From positions 3,020,205-3,084,204 of the forward strand of contig NZ_CP022463.1 of assembly GCF_002224485.1 (NCBI RefSeq): 64,000 nt of DNA, given 5' to 3'. Position 1 is the first letter of the stretch; each line of letters opens with the position of its first letter. This document shows positions 8,647-17,059 of the stretch, in pieces. Source of the DNA: Sinomonas sp. R1AF57 (GTDB lineage Bacteria; Actinomycetota; Actinomycetes; Actinomycetales; Micrococcaceae). Made by a program: the position numbers and the translations under genes. Below the pieces are notes generated by a model. That model was not told where the DNA came from, made no database searches, and saw nothing but the letters and a program-made list of their open reading frames with translations.

Positions 8647-9855
8647 TCACCGGGCACCGGCGTCTGCCGCGACCTCCGGCTCGCGCAGGAACAGCTCAGG
8701 CGAGCTTTCCAGAACGGCCAGCAGCCCGCTGGCCAGACCCGTCCGCTCGAGCATGCCGTCCACGCTCACCCACTCGTTCCTGGCGTGCGCGCCGTCGCCC
8801 ACCGCACCGAGGCCGTCGAGAACCGGCAGCCCGAGGGCTGCGGCAAAGTTCCCGTCGCTGGCTCCGCCCACGAAGGCCTCGGACAATTCAGTGCCCAGTT
8901 CCTTCGCCGCAGCTTCGGCTGCGGCAAAGAGCCTCCCAGTCTGCGGGGAGCGCATCATCACTGGCCGATTCCACTCCCCTGCCACTGACAAGGTCGCGGC
9001 TGGATGGCGAGTCGAGAGCGTGTCCAGTATCTCGGTGATGCGGTGCATCTCGTCGTCGGAGGAAACCCGGACATCCAATCTCGCCCTCGCCCTGCCAGCG
9101 GTCACGTTGGTCCTGGTACCTCCCTCGACGATCCCGACGTTGACCGTGGTCCCCTTGGCGAGGTCCGTCTGGGCATGAAGGTGGAGGATAAGCCGTGCGA
9201 TTTCATCGATGGCGCTGACGCCAGCATGGGGGTCGAGCCCCGCGTGGGCCTCCAGCCCCTCAACAGCTACTTCGAAGATGCCGACTCCCTTGCGAGCAGT
9301 CTTCAGGGCACCTTGGGCGCTTGCTTCGAAGACCAGCACGACGTTTCCGCGGGCGGCCTCCTGTTCTATGACCGGTCTGGACGCCGGGCTCCCCAGCTCC
9401 TCGTCACCATTGAGGACAAGGCGCACATTCGGGCGCGGAAGCCCCAGCGCGCTCGACGCCGTCATGGCCCAGACGAGCTGTACGAGGCCAGCCTTCATAT
9501 CGAACGCCCCAGGTCCGGTGAAGCGGTCGCCCTCGACTGTGGCGGGCCACTCCCTCAGCGTTCCCGCGGGCCACACGGTGTCGTAGTGGCAGAGAGCCGT
9601 GATCCAGAGATCCGATTCTGCTTCAGACGGGTAGTCGAGCACCACGGTGTCGCCCCATTCGCCGCCTTCGAACACCGCGCGCGCGGCAGGGATGCCGAGA
9701 CGGTGCTCCAGCCACGCCTCGATCCAGGCCAGCCCTGAGGCGAGCAGTGCCTTGTCATCCGATGGGGTCTCCTGGGAGACGTAGGCGGCCAAATCGGCCA
9801 CCATCTCCGTACGCCTGGGCTCGAGCCAAGCTTTCAGATCTCGAATGGCACTCAT
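8647..9855 (-). CDS. M20 family metallopeptidase/amidohydrolase (CPG2-like)
   Basis: A 402-aa M20 dizinc hydrolase. Metal ligands and catalytic residues are in place: His90/Asp92 in CHYDTVWP, Asp119 in GAFDMKAG, Glu152-Glu153 in NGDEELGS, Glu177 in VFEAS, and a C-terminal His in GDGAHARNEW. It resembles glutamate carboxypeptidase, which removes C-terminal glutamate or splits N-acyl/N-carbamoyl amino acids. It is the last gene of a five-gene operon, its ATG overlapping the preceding stop by 4 nt. The context implies it cleaves the amide made by an upstream hydrolase, but the substrate is inferred only. Confidence 0.88.
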   Translation of the reverse strand: MSAIRDLKAWLEPRRTEMVADLAAYVSQETPSDDKALLASGLAWIEAWLEHRLGIPAARAVFEGGEWGDTVVLDYPSEAESDLWITALCHYDTVWPAGTLREWPATVEGDRFTGPGAFDMKAGLVQLVWAMTASSALGLPRPNVRLVLNGDEELGSPASRPVIEQEAARGNVVLVFEASAQGALKTARKGVGIFEVAVEGLEAHAGLDPHAGVSAIDEIARLILHLHAQTDLAKGTTVNVGIVEGGTRTNVTAGRARARLDVRVSSDDEMHRITEILDTLSTRHPAATLSVAGEWNRPVMMRSPQTGRLFAAAEAAAKELGTELSEAFVGGASDGNFAAALGLPVLDGLGAVGDGAHARNEWVSVDGMLERTGLASGLLAVLESSPELFLREPEVAADAGAR

Positions 9856-10910
9856 CGCGCAGCGTTCTTCCCGGCGAGGGAGACGCTCTCGCTGACGGCA
9901 AGGGCCATGCGATCGAGGTCAGTCAGGTGCGCCTCATCCATGCGGCTTCGCCCGTTCTCGAGTTCCCGGATCGCCGTCACCAGTTGCTCGACCAGCGGAA
10001 GCGGCACGCCACGCTTGGCGCCCATCTCGATCACGGGACCGTAGTGTGAGGGGATTTCCGTCCCGCGATGCCGGACGGCAATGTCCCGCCAGATGCCCGA
10101 CCGCGTCTTGCTCTGGGTGGACAGCCACGTGACCAGATCATCAGTGGCGGCGGAGTTCTTCTTCGGGTCTGCTCCCCGAACATAGGCGACCGGGTCGAAG
10201 GCATCGAATGCCTCGAGGACAATGCCCTCCGCCGCCGCGAGGTCGAACACCTCTGCCGCCAGCTCGTTCATCGCGGGCCGGTGCCGGTCGATGAGCTCAT
10301 GCATGTCAGCGTCCGCAAGGGCTGTCGCCGCCAGCATCGCCCCGAAACCCAGCTTCGACCAGAGGAATCCCGCCACGTTGTCCGTGACCCTCGGCTCACC
10401 CCAATGCCGGAGATCCTCTGCCAGCTCGCGAACGCGCTGGCTGGTGCCGCCCGCGTATTCGCCCAGTGCCATGGCTCCGATGCCGCCGTCATTGATGACG
10501 CCGGGTTCGAGCACGTCGGCGAAGAGATCGACGAAAGCTGCCACGGTCCTGTCCGCGCCGACGTGCTCGGCGATGGTCGCCTCGTTGAGCCCGTTCTGCA
10601 GGGAGGCGACATATCCGTCGCGGCTCAGCCTCGGTGCGATCCACGCTGCCGCTCTGTCAGTGGCCTGCGCCTTGACTGCGAGGAGCACTCGGTCGAGGCG
10701 AGCCGGAGCATCCTCAAGGGTGTAGGCGGGCACACGGGCCACGAGAGTGCCCGACGGGCTCTTGATCTGCAGGCCGTTTCGGCGGATCGCCTCGACGTGC
10801 TGGGGATCCGCGTCCACCACCTGGACCGGGACTCCCTGGGCATCCAGATGGGCTGCCAGAGTGCCGCCGATGGCGCCGGCGCCAACTACCGTGTAGGGAT
10901 TCTTGGTCAT
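9852..10910 (-). CDS. Ketopantoate reductase (PanE/ApbA) family oxidoreductase
   Basis: A 352-aa NAD(P)-dependent 2-hydroxyacid/2-ketoacid reductase. The GxGxxG loop VVGAGAIGGTLAAHL lies at the N-terminus, LLAVKAQ follows the Rossmann fold, and the helical C-terminal domain carries LWSKLGFG with the family's conserved Lys. Two ATG codons are adjacent (10913, 10910); the second is chosen because GAGGA is then better spaced. In this catabolic operon it more likely acts on a pathway hydroxy/keto acid than in pantothenate synthesis; that is inference from context. It overlaps the M20 gene by 4 nt. Confidence 0.82.
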   Translation of the reverse strand: MTKNPYTVVGAGAIGGTLAAHLDAQGVPVQVVDADPQHVEAIRRNGLQIKSPSGTLVARVPAYTLEDAPARLDRVLLAVKAQATDRAAAWIAPRLSRDGYVASLQNGLNEATIAEHVGADRTVAAFVDLFADVLEPGVINDGGIGAMALGEYAGGTSQRVRELAEDLRHWGEPRVTDNVAGFLWSKLGFGAMLAATALADADMHELIDRHRPAMNELAAEVFDLAAAEGIVLEAFDAFDPVAYVRGADPKKNSAATDDLVTWLSTQSKTRSGIWRDIAVRHRGTEIPSHYGPVIEMGAKRGVPLPLVEQLVTAIRELENGRSRMDEAHLTDLDRMALAVSESVSLAGKNAAR

Positions 10911-10917
10911 CATTTCC

Positions 10918-11718
10918 TCAGTTGTCTCGATTGCCGGATTCGCTCATGGAACGCGGCGTCCAGTGGAGGGGCAGATTCATGGCGCCAGCAGAGGAGCCGC
11001 CGTCGACCCGCAGTGTCTCGCCAGTGATCCACGCAGCCTCCTCCCCTGCGATCCACACGACAGCTCGGGCAATGTCGTCGGGCTCGCCTCTCCGGCCCAG
11101 AGGGTTTCCCGAGACTGCTGCCGCGTATTCCTCAGTGACGGGGTTCGCTGTGCTGTTCACGGTGACGAAGCCGGGGGCCACCGCATTCACCCGGATCCCG
11201 TAGGGACCCAGTTCGAGGGCCGACGCCTTGGTCACCATCTCCAGAGCTGCCTTGGACGTCGAGTACGGCGCAGCTCCGGGCCGGGCACGCAGCGCCGCCC
11301 CCGAGGAGATGTTCACGACGCTCGCCCTCCGCCCGGATTCCACGGCCCTGCGGGCCAGAGCCACGGTCGCCAGCAGCGGCGCCCTCGTGTTCAGGTGGAG
11401 CACGCTGTCCCAGCTGCCGGCATCCAGCGAGAGGAACGGCGTTGCCGGATAGACCCCCGCGGAGTTCACCAGAACATCCACGGGCGCAACCGACCACGCT
11501 TCAGCCACCATGTCTTCCGGGCCGTCTGGAGTCCGGAGGTCCGAGACCACCGCTCGGACCTCCTTCGCTCCAGATCGGACGCACTCATCGGACGCAGCCT
11601 GAAGCTGGGCGGCATCGATGTCGACCAACGTCAGACGGCAGCCGAGACCTGCGAAGCGGACCGCCGTCTGACGGCCGATGCCGCTGCCGGCTCCTGTGAC
11701 CACAACATGCCGGCTCAA
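10918..11718 (-). CDS. SDR family oxidoreductase (TTG start)
   Basis: A 266-aa classical short-chain dehydrogenase. TGAGSGIG at residues 8-15 binds NAD(P), NSAG follows, and the Ser...Tyr-x3-Lys active site is seen as NISSG and YSTSK. The C-terminal GGSSAG region is typical of FabG-like enzymes. The chosen start is a TTG overlapping the transporter's TGA stop as TTGA, which puts MSRHVVVTGAG at the right distance from the Rossmann loop; a GTG slightly downstream is the alternative. The gap to the PanE-like gene is about 5 nt, so the genes are co-translated. The substrate is probably a hydroxy intermediate of the operon's pathway. Confidence 0.85.
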   Translation of the reverse strand: MSRHVVVTGAGSGIGRQTAVRFAGLGCRLTLVDIDAAQLQAASDECVRSGAKEVRAVVSDLRTPDGPEDMVAEAWSVAPVDVLVNSAGVYPATPFLSLDAGSWDSVLHLNTRAPLLATVALARRAVESGRRASVVNISSGAALRARPGAAPYSTSKAALEMVTKASALELGPYGIRVNAVAPGFVTVNSTANPVTEEYAAAVSGNPLGRRGEPDDIARAVVWIAGEEAAWITGETLRVDGGSSAGAMNLPLHWTPRSMSESGNRDN

Positions 11719-13031
11719 TCGAGTTCCTTGCCCTTGGTCTCCGGCATGGTCAGGTAGACCGCGACGCCGATCGCGGCCGCGATAGTGCAGTACAGCCAGA
11801 CGAATCCACCCAGGCCGCTCGTGGTCATCCACGTGGTGATGTAGGGGGCAGTGCCACCGAAGATGGCCACCGCCAGGGCGTACGGGAGGCCGATGCCAGT
11901 CGCCCGCACTTCTGCCGGGAACTGCTCCGCCATGATCACCGCGCAGTTGCCCGAGTAGCCCAGCAGAAGGATGATGCCGACCACCTCGATGAACAGCAGC
12001 ATCCAGAAGTTGCCGTTGAGCAACGTGAAGGCGGGCCAGGAGAAGATCAGGAAGCCACCTGCGAAGGCTGTGAGCGTGGGCTTTCGGCCGATCTTGTCCG
12101 ACAGGAGACCGGCAAACGGGAGCAGGACGAGGAACAGTGCGACCGCGATGAAATTCGCGAGCAGCGCCTGGCTCAGGGGGATGCCGGTTGCCACCGCGGC
12201 GTAAGTGGGCATGTAGGAGACCCACATGTAGTAGAGCAGCGTGCCGGCAATGGTGATCCCGAACACGCGCAGCGTCGCCTTGGGGTGCTGGACGAACATC
12301 GCGAAGACAGGGTTGCGACGACGCTGGCCGGACTCCTCGACGCGGGCCTCGGCCTTGATGAAGGAGTTGGTTTCCGCCACGGAGGAGCGGAGCCACAGGC
12401 CCACGAGGCCCAGCAGCGCTGCGGCGATGAACGCCGCGCGCCAGCCCCAGCCATCCAGCGCTTCCTTCGGAAGGCTGCTCGTGACGATGGCGCCCATGCC
12501 AGAGGCCAGCAGAACTCCGGCGCCCACCGAGACCTGCTGCCACGAGCCTGCGAACGCCCGACGACGGGGCGCGGCATACTCAACGAGAAACGCCGAGGAG
12601 GAGCCGAACTCGCCGCCAGCGGCGAAGCCCTGGACGATCCGGGCCGCGACCAGGATGAGCGGGGACAGGATGCCGACAGCCTCGTACGTCGGGGCGATGC
12701 CGATGACTGCGGTGGCGCCGGCCATCATGCCGATGGTGAGCACCAGGCCCTTCTTGCGTCCCTTTCGGTCGGCGTAGGCGCCCATGATCGCGGCCCCGAC
12801 CGGCCTCATGACGAAGCCGACGGCGAAGATCGCCAGCGTGGCCAGCAGGGCTGCGACCGGGTCGCCGCTGGGGAAGAAGTGGTGGGCGAACACCGAAGAG
12901 AAGGTGGTGTAGACCGCCCAGTCCACCCACTCGACCGCATTTCCGATGCCTCCGGCGATGATCGCCTTGCGTCCGTGGGCAGTGAGCTTGGTTTCGTCTG
13001 CTGACACCATCGTCAGCCGCTGTGTGCTCAT
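11715..13031 (-). CDS. MFS transporter, metabolite:H+ symporter (MHS) family
   Basis: A 438-aa protein with 12 predicted membrane segments. The cytoplasmic loop GAYADRKGRKKG after TM2, the AVGFVMRPVGAAIMG stretch and AAGGEFGSSSAFLVEYA are hallmarks of the MHS group (ProP, KgtP, ShiA relatives) that import organic acids or zwitterions with protons. It lies in the operon between the hydrolase and dehydrogenases and probably imports the compound the operon degrades. Its ATG overlaps the upstream stop by 4 nt. The substrate cannot be read from sequence. Confidence 0.88.
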   Translation of the reverse strand: MSTQRLTMVSADETKLTAHGRKAIIAGGIGNAVEWVDWAVYTTFSSVFAHHFFPSGDPVAALLATLAIFAVGFVMRPVGAAIMGAYADRKGRKKGLVLTIGMMAGATAVIGIAPTYEAVGILSPLILVAARIVQGFAAGGEFGSSSAFLVEYAAPRRRAFAGSWQQVSVGAGVLLASGMGAIVTSSLPKEALDGWGWRAAFIAAALLGLVGLWLRSSVAETNSFIKAEARVEESGQRRRNPVFAMFVQHPKATLRVFGITIAGTLLYYMWVSYMPTYAAVATGIPLSQALLANFIAVALFLVLLPFAGLLSDKIGRKPTLTAFAGGFLIFSWPAFTLLNGNFWMLLFIEVVGIILLLGYSGNCAVIMAEQFPAEVRATGIGLPYALAVAIFGGTAPYITTWMTTSGLGGFVWLYCTIAAAIGVAVYLTMPETKGKELD

Positions 13032-13948
13032 GAGATACCGATCCTCGAGGTCAGTTGGGCGGCAACGTGCGTTGCCAGGTCTTCATGGGTTGCCAGCCAC
13101 ACGCCGTCGTGCGTGCGGATGTATGCCATCAGCTCTTCCAGCACGAGCAGGCGGGAGCGGTGGCCGATGATGTGGGGGTGGAGGGTGAGCTGGAAGACGC
13201 CGTTCTCGGCATAGGCGGCGTCGAACTCGTCTTTCCAGATCTGAACCAGCTGCCGCGGCGGCATATACGGGCGGAGACCGGTGTAGCGGTCCATCATCAA
13301 GTACGGCGCGTCGTCTCGGATCCACTCGACGGGTATCTCGATGACCCCGGTCTGCGCGCCGTCCGCCAGGAGCTCGTACGGTTCGTCGTCCGCCATGAGC
13401 GAGGAGTCGTAGAGGAATCCGAGCTCGCGGATGACGTCCAGAGTGGAGTCCGAGAAGTCCCAGGAGGGCGTCCTGATTCCTGTGGGCCTCTTGCCCGACT
13501 GCTCGTGCAGTACGTCTGTCGCGCGGCCGAGGAGATCCAGCTCCTGGTCCTTGCTGAGCAGGGTGTTCCTCTCGTGGATCCACCCATGGACCCCGACCTC
13601 GTGGCCGTTGTCCACGTACATCGGAACCTCCTCCGGCCGCAGCAGTGCGCACACCGCAGGGACGTAGAACGATGCCGGGGCCTCGTAGCGGCGTAGCAGG
13701 TCAAGGATCCTCGGAACGGCCACCCGCGCGCCGTACTCGCCCTGCGCCATCCGCCCCGGCGAGGTCTCGCCGTCGCGAAGTGAGGGGGTCTCGTGATCGG
13801 AGTCGAAGGACAGCAGGACTGCGACCTTCGCGCCGTCTTTCCAGCGCAGGTCCGGATCGGGGTGCAGGAGAGGCTGACCGGCGCGGATCTTGTTGACATC
13901 GCCGCGCCACTGCGATTCGGGCCATCCCCACGGCTCTGACCGTGTCAT
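13028..13948 (-). CDS. Polysaccharide deacetylase-like (NodB/PuuE fold) hydrolase
   Basis: A 306-aa metal-dependent hydrolase and the first gene of the operon. The NodB-fold motif 1 appears as SFDSDHET (Asp49/Asp51), and metal-binding motif 2 as HGWIHER (His121, His125). RTPSWDFS and the late HPHIIGH complete the family pattern. There is no signal peptide, so it is cytosolic, as in the PuuE allantoinase and cyclic-imide hydrolase branch rather than peptidoglycan deacetylases. With an M20 amidohydrolase and MHS importer alongside, opening of a cyclic amide or imide is a reasonable inference. The gene is divergent from the AsnC-type regulator, 225 nt away. Confidence 0.82.
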   Translation of the reverse strand: MTRSEPWGWPESQWRGDVNKIRAGQPLLHPDPDLRWKDGAKVAVLLSFDSDHETPSLRDGETSPGRMAQGEYGARVAVPRILDLLRRYEAPASFYVPAVCALLRPEEVPMYVDNGHEVGVHGWIHERNTLLSKDQELDLLGRATDVLHEQSGKRPTGIRTPSWDFSDSTLDVIRELGFLYDSSLMADDEPYELLADGAQTGVIEIPVEWIRDDAPYLMMDRYTGLRPYMPPRQLVQIWKDEFDAAYAENGVFQLTLHPHIIGHRSRLLVLEELMAYIRTHDGVWLATHEDLATHVAAQLTSRIGIS

Positions 13949-14173
13949 TGGGTGGTTCTCCTTCCAGACCTTGGGTGCGTCGCCTGAGAGCGGGATGTCG
14001 CTCCAGGAGCCAGTGACGCAGCTCTCACCTCATCCACGGTAGGTCCTATCGTTCCCACAGACAAGAGCAGTTGGGAAATTCATGCACGCTCGGCTACCCG
14101 ATCGGTGTTTTCGACCTGACCAAGCCTGCGAATCAAGGTACGCTGAAGCACGACACTGAGACGGGTGGAGGAC

Positions 14174-15241
14174 ATGACTGCAGTTCAGACAGAGGGCGAG
14201 GCAACGCCGACGCCCATCAGGAACGGGAGCTCGCGCCTCGATGAGACCGACCACGACCTGGTGGCCGCGCTCCAGATAGCGCCGAGGGTCCCGGCCAACA
14301 CCCTGGGTGAGATCCTCGGCGTGCCCACCAGCACGGTCACCCGAAGGCTCAAGCGACTTCAGGACGAGCGGCTGCTGAAGGTGGTCGGAAGGTTCGCCTG
14401 GCCCCTGATCCTCTCTGGCAACCCTCAGCAGCTGTGGATCCACTGCCACCCGGGCCAGACGTTTCGGGTGGCCGAGCAGCTCAAGGCCTTTCCGGAGATC
14501 CAGTACATCATGGTGACCTCCGGCAGCAGCGACATCTACGCCGACCTGTTCCCGCTCATCGGATCAGACCTCGACGAGCTCATCGGGCACAGAATTCCCT
14601 CACTGGAGGGGATTGCGGCCGTCGAGACGCGGCTGGTCCTTGATTCACGGCGCGTCGGTGTCTCTTGGCGGCTTCAGCGCCTGAGCCCTGAGCAGAAGGA
14701 CGCACTCTCCGCGCATGTCGTGCCCGTGAACCAGCCGGGCCTCCGGTCGACACGGGACCTGTCCGACGTCGAGTTCCGTACCATGTGTGAACTGGGCCGG
14801 AACGCGCGGGCCTCCGCCGCAGAAATCGCCCGTACCCTCAACGTGGGGAACTCCACGGCCTACCGGGCCATCCAGATGCTGCTGACCTCCGGCGCGGTCT
14901 CTCCTCGCGTGGAGGTCGAGCCCGGCGCGGTCGGATTCCCGCTCGCCGCCGTCGTCTCTCTCCAGCTCAAGCCGAAGCACATCGAGACCGTCCTCGAGAC
15001 CCTCGGAGAACATCCCTCAGCCCGCATGGTGTCGATGGTCACCGGCAAGGCACCCATAGTGTTCCACGGCGTCTTCAGAGGCCCGCAGGAGTTCAGCCAG
15101 TTCCTCATGAAGGACGTGGGCGCTTTGCCCGGCATCCAATCCATGGACACCTGCGTGGGCCTCAGCATTCTGCGGCGCTACTGGATGGACCGCGACGGAC
15201 TGCGGATCGGGGACCAGGTGGAGGGCCTCCTGAGGCGGTAG
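14174..15241 (+). CDS. Lrp/AsnC family regulator with two AsnC modules
   Basis: A 355-aa transcription factor. Residues about 20-65 contain an AsnC helix-turn-helix (LDETDHDLVAAL, VPTSTVTRRLKRL) followed by a RAM-like ligand domain. A second set begins near residue 195 with LSDVEFRTMCELGRN and NVGNSTAYRAIQML, again followed by a ligand-binding half. The tandem architecture is about twice the usual 150 aa. ATG 14174 follows GGAGG closely; GTG 14165 is an alternative start. Divergent placement suggests it controls the 8647-13948 operon, probably responding to the pathway substrate. Confidence 0.87.
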   Translation: MTAVQTEGEATPTPIRNGSSRLDETDHDLVAALQIAPRVPANTLGEILGVPTSTVTRRLKRLQDERLLKVVGRFAWPLILSGNPQQLWIHCHPGQTFRVAEQLKAFPEIQYIMVTSGSSDIYADLFPLIGSDLDELIGHRIPSLEGIAAVETRLVLDSRRVGVSWRLQRLSPEQKDALSAHVVPVNQPGLRSTRDLSDVEFRTMCELGRNARASAAEIARTLNVGNSTAYRAIQMLLTSGAVSPRVEVEPGAVGFPLAAVVSLQLKPKHIETVLETLGEHPSARMVSMVTGKAPIVFHGVFRGPQEFSQFLMKDVGALPGIQSMDTCVGLSILRRYWMDRDGLRIGDQVEGLLRR

Positions 15242-15251
15242 CGGCCCCCGC

Positions 15252-16253
15252 CTACCGCTGCACCGGCTCCGTCGAGCCGAGCAGGGCGAGGTCCCGCCGC
15301 CGGGGCAGGCCCTCCCAGTCGCTGGGCACCATGCAGACGAAGGCCCCGGTAGCAACGGCGGTCGCGAGCCGCTCGTCCACGCCGCGTCCCTCGACGAGCT
15401 CGGCCAAGTACCCGGCGACGAACGCGTCGCCAGCCCCGACGGTGTCCACCACCGGGACCGGGATGGCCGCGCGCCGGTGCACCACGCCGTCGACCAGTGC
15501 GAGCGCGCCCTCGGCACCCAGCTTCACCACGGCCTGGCCCGCGCCCAGGGCGACGAGGCGGCGGGCGGCGGTCTCGGCGTCGAACGCCTCGCCCGTCTCC
15601 CCCGGCTCGCCGACAGCGAGCGCGGCCTCCTCGAGCCCGGCGAACACCACGTCGGCGAGCGGGATGACCTCGCGGTAGAGGGCGCGGGCGTCGGCGTCGC
15701 TCCAGAGGGACGAGCGGTGGTTCAGGTCGAACGAGACGGTCACGCCGGCGTCGTGCGCCACCGCCACGGCGTGCCGGAGGGCGGCCGCCGCGGTGGGAGA
15801 GATCGCGGCCGTGATCCCGGAGACGTGCAGGACCGCGGCGCCGGCGATGAGGCGGGGGTCGACGTCGTCGGGGGTCATGCGCGACGCTGCGCTGCCCGCC
15901 CGGTAGTAGGTGACCCGCTGCGAGACCGCGGTGCGGCGCTCCTTGACCATGAGGCCGGTCGGGGCGGCGGGGTCAACGACGGCGCGCACATCCACCTGCT
16001 CGGCGCGCACCTCCCGCGCGACCAGCTCGCCGAACGCGTCATCGCCGAGCCTGCTGCACCACACCGCCTGCACGCCGAGGCGCTGCAGCCCGATCGCCAC
16101 GTTCGACTCCGACCCGCCCACCCCCAGCCGCAGCGCCGACGCGTGCGCGAGCGGCCCCACCTCGTCCGGTGACATGAGCGCCATGGTCTCCCCCAGCGTC
16201 ACCACGTACCGGACGTCCGGCACGGGACGCACGACGGCGTGCGGCTGGCTCAC
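15252..16253 (-). CDS. kdgK: PfkB-family carbohydrate kinase, probable 2-dehydro-3-deoxygluconate kinase
   Basis: A 333-aa ribokinase-fold kinase. LGETMALMSP at the N-terminus, GGSESNVAIGLQRLG as sugar site, SFDLNHRSSLW, and DTVGAGDAFVAGY as anion hole with catalytic Asp mark the PfkB family, closest to KDG kinases. The start is a GTG overlapping the aldolase stop (GTGA). The pairing with a KDPG aldolase gene makes phosphorylation of KDG to KDPG the likely reaction, feeding pyruvate and glyceraldehyde 3-phosphate from uronate or gluconate breakdown. It converges with the AsnC gene, 10 nt apart. Confidence 0.87.
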   Translation of the reverse strand: MSQPHAVVRPVPDVRYVVTLGETMALMSPDEVGPLAHASALRLGVGGSESNVAIGLQRLGVQAVWCSRLGDDAFGELVAREVRAEQVDVRAVVDPAAPTGLMVKERRTAVSQRVTYYRAGSAASRMTPDDVDPRLIAGAAVLHVSGITAAISPTAAAALRHAVAVAHDAGVTVSFDLNHRSSLWSDADARALYREVIPLADVVFAGLEEAALAVGEPGETGEAFDAETAARRLVALGAGQAVVKLGAEGALALVDGVVHRRAAIPVPVVDTVGAGDAFVAGYLAELVEGRGVDERLATAVATGAFVCMVPSDWEGLPRRRDLALLGSTEPVQR

Positions 16254-16933
16254 GCCGCACCGCCTGCCTCTGCCACGAGGCCGCGGAGCCGGCGCGCCCG
16301 GGCGGTGAGCTCCGACAGGTCCCCGCCCTTGAACGCGTCCCCGAGGAGCGGTCCGCCGAGGCTGACCGCGAGCGCTCCGGCGCGGATCCACAGGGGTGCG
16401 TCCTCGATCCCGACCCCGCCCGAAGGGATCACCTGGATGTCCGGGAACGGCCCGCGGAGCTGGCCGACGTAGCCCGGGCCCACCGTCGCCGCCGGGAAGA
16501 CCTTGACCGCGGTGGCACCCGCGCGCCAGCCTGCGAGCAGCTCCGTGGGGGTCAGGCCGCCGGGGAAGACCGGCACCGCGCGCCCCACCGCGGCCTCGAC
16601 GATGCCCAGGTCCATGACCGGGGTGACGAGGTAGTCGGCGCCGAGGTCCAGCGCCGTGACGGCCTCCTCGGGGCGGGTGACCGTGCCGACCCCGATCTCG
16701 AGGTCCGTCCCGAAGCGCTCCTTGAGCCGCGGCAGCTCATCCCACACTCCGGGCGTGCTGAGGGTGAGCTCCATGCTGAGCACCCCGCCCTCGGCGAGGG
16801 CCTCGACCACGGGCGCGTACTCCGTGGCGTGCTTCGCGCGCAGTACGGCGACGACGCGGGTCCGCGTCAGGATCTCGGACGGCTGGGGGCGGAAGGCTGC
16901 GGGCTCGGCGGCTGTGGGATCGGTGGCTGGCAT
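16250..16933 (-). CDS. eda: KDPG/KHG aldolase
   Basis: A 227-aa class I aldolase that splits 2-keto-3-deoxy-6-phosphogluconate into pyruvate and glyceraldehyde 3-phosphate. The catalytic Glu55 (LSMELTLSTP) and Schiff-base Lys144 (AVKVFPA) are visible, with GVGTV, YLVTPV and the phosphate-binding VIPSGGVG. About 20 extra N-terminal residues precede the barrel. It overlaps the KDG kinase gene by 4 nt and is first in this two-gene operon. The operon is divergent from the aldehyde dehydrogenase gene, with 126 nt between them. Confidence 0.93.
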   Translation of the reverse strand: MPATDPTAAEPAAFRPQPSEILTRTRVVAVLRAKHATEYAPVVEALAEGGVLSMELTLSTPGVWDELPRLKERFGTDLEIGVGTVTRPEEAVTALDLGADYLVTPVMDLGIVEAAVGRAVPVFPGGLTPTELLAGWRAGATAVKVFPAATVGPGYVGQLRGPFPDIQVIPSGGVGIEDAPLWIRAGALAVSLGGPLLGDAFKGGDLSELTARARRLRGLVAEAGGAA

Positions 16934-17059
16934 GCGGGTCCTTCCAGTGGTCCGGCGGGTTCGGTGTCAGGCTACCGGGATTCCCCCTCAGGACACCTCA
17001 GCAGCCTGTTGTTACTCAGTAGTAGCTTCCGACCGCCCCACGCTCTACGCTTCTGTTGC

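Noticed and set aside
9852-10910. Pantothenate synthesis gene panE
   Set aside because: The family match is real, but the operon contains no other pantothenate gene and looks catabolic, so the symbol was not assigned.
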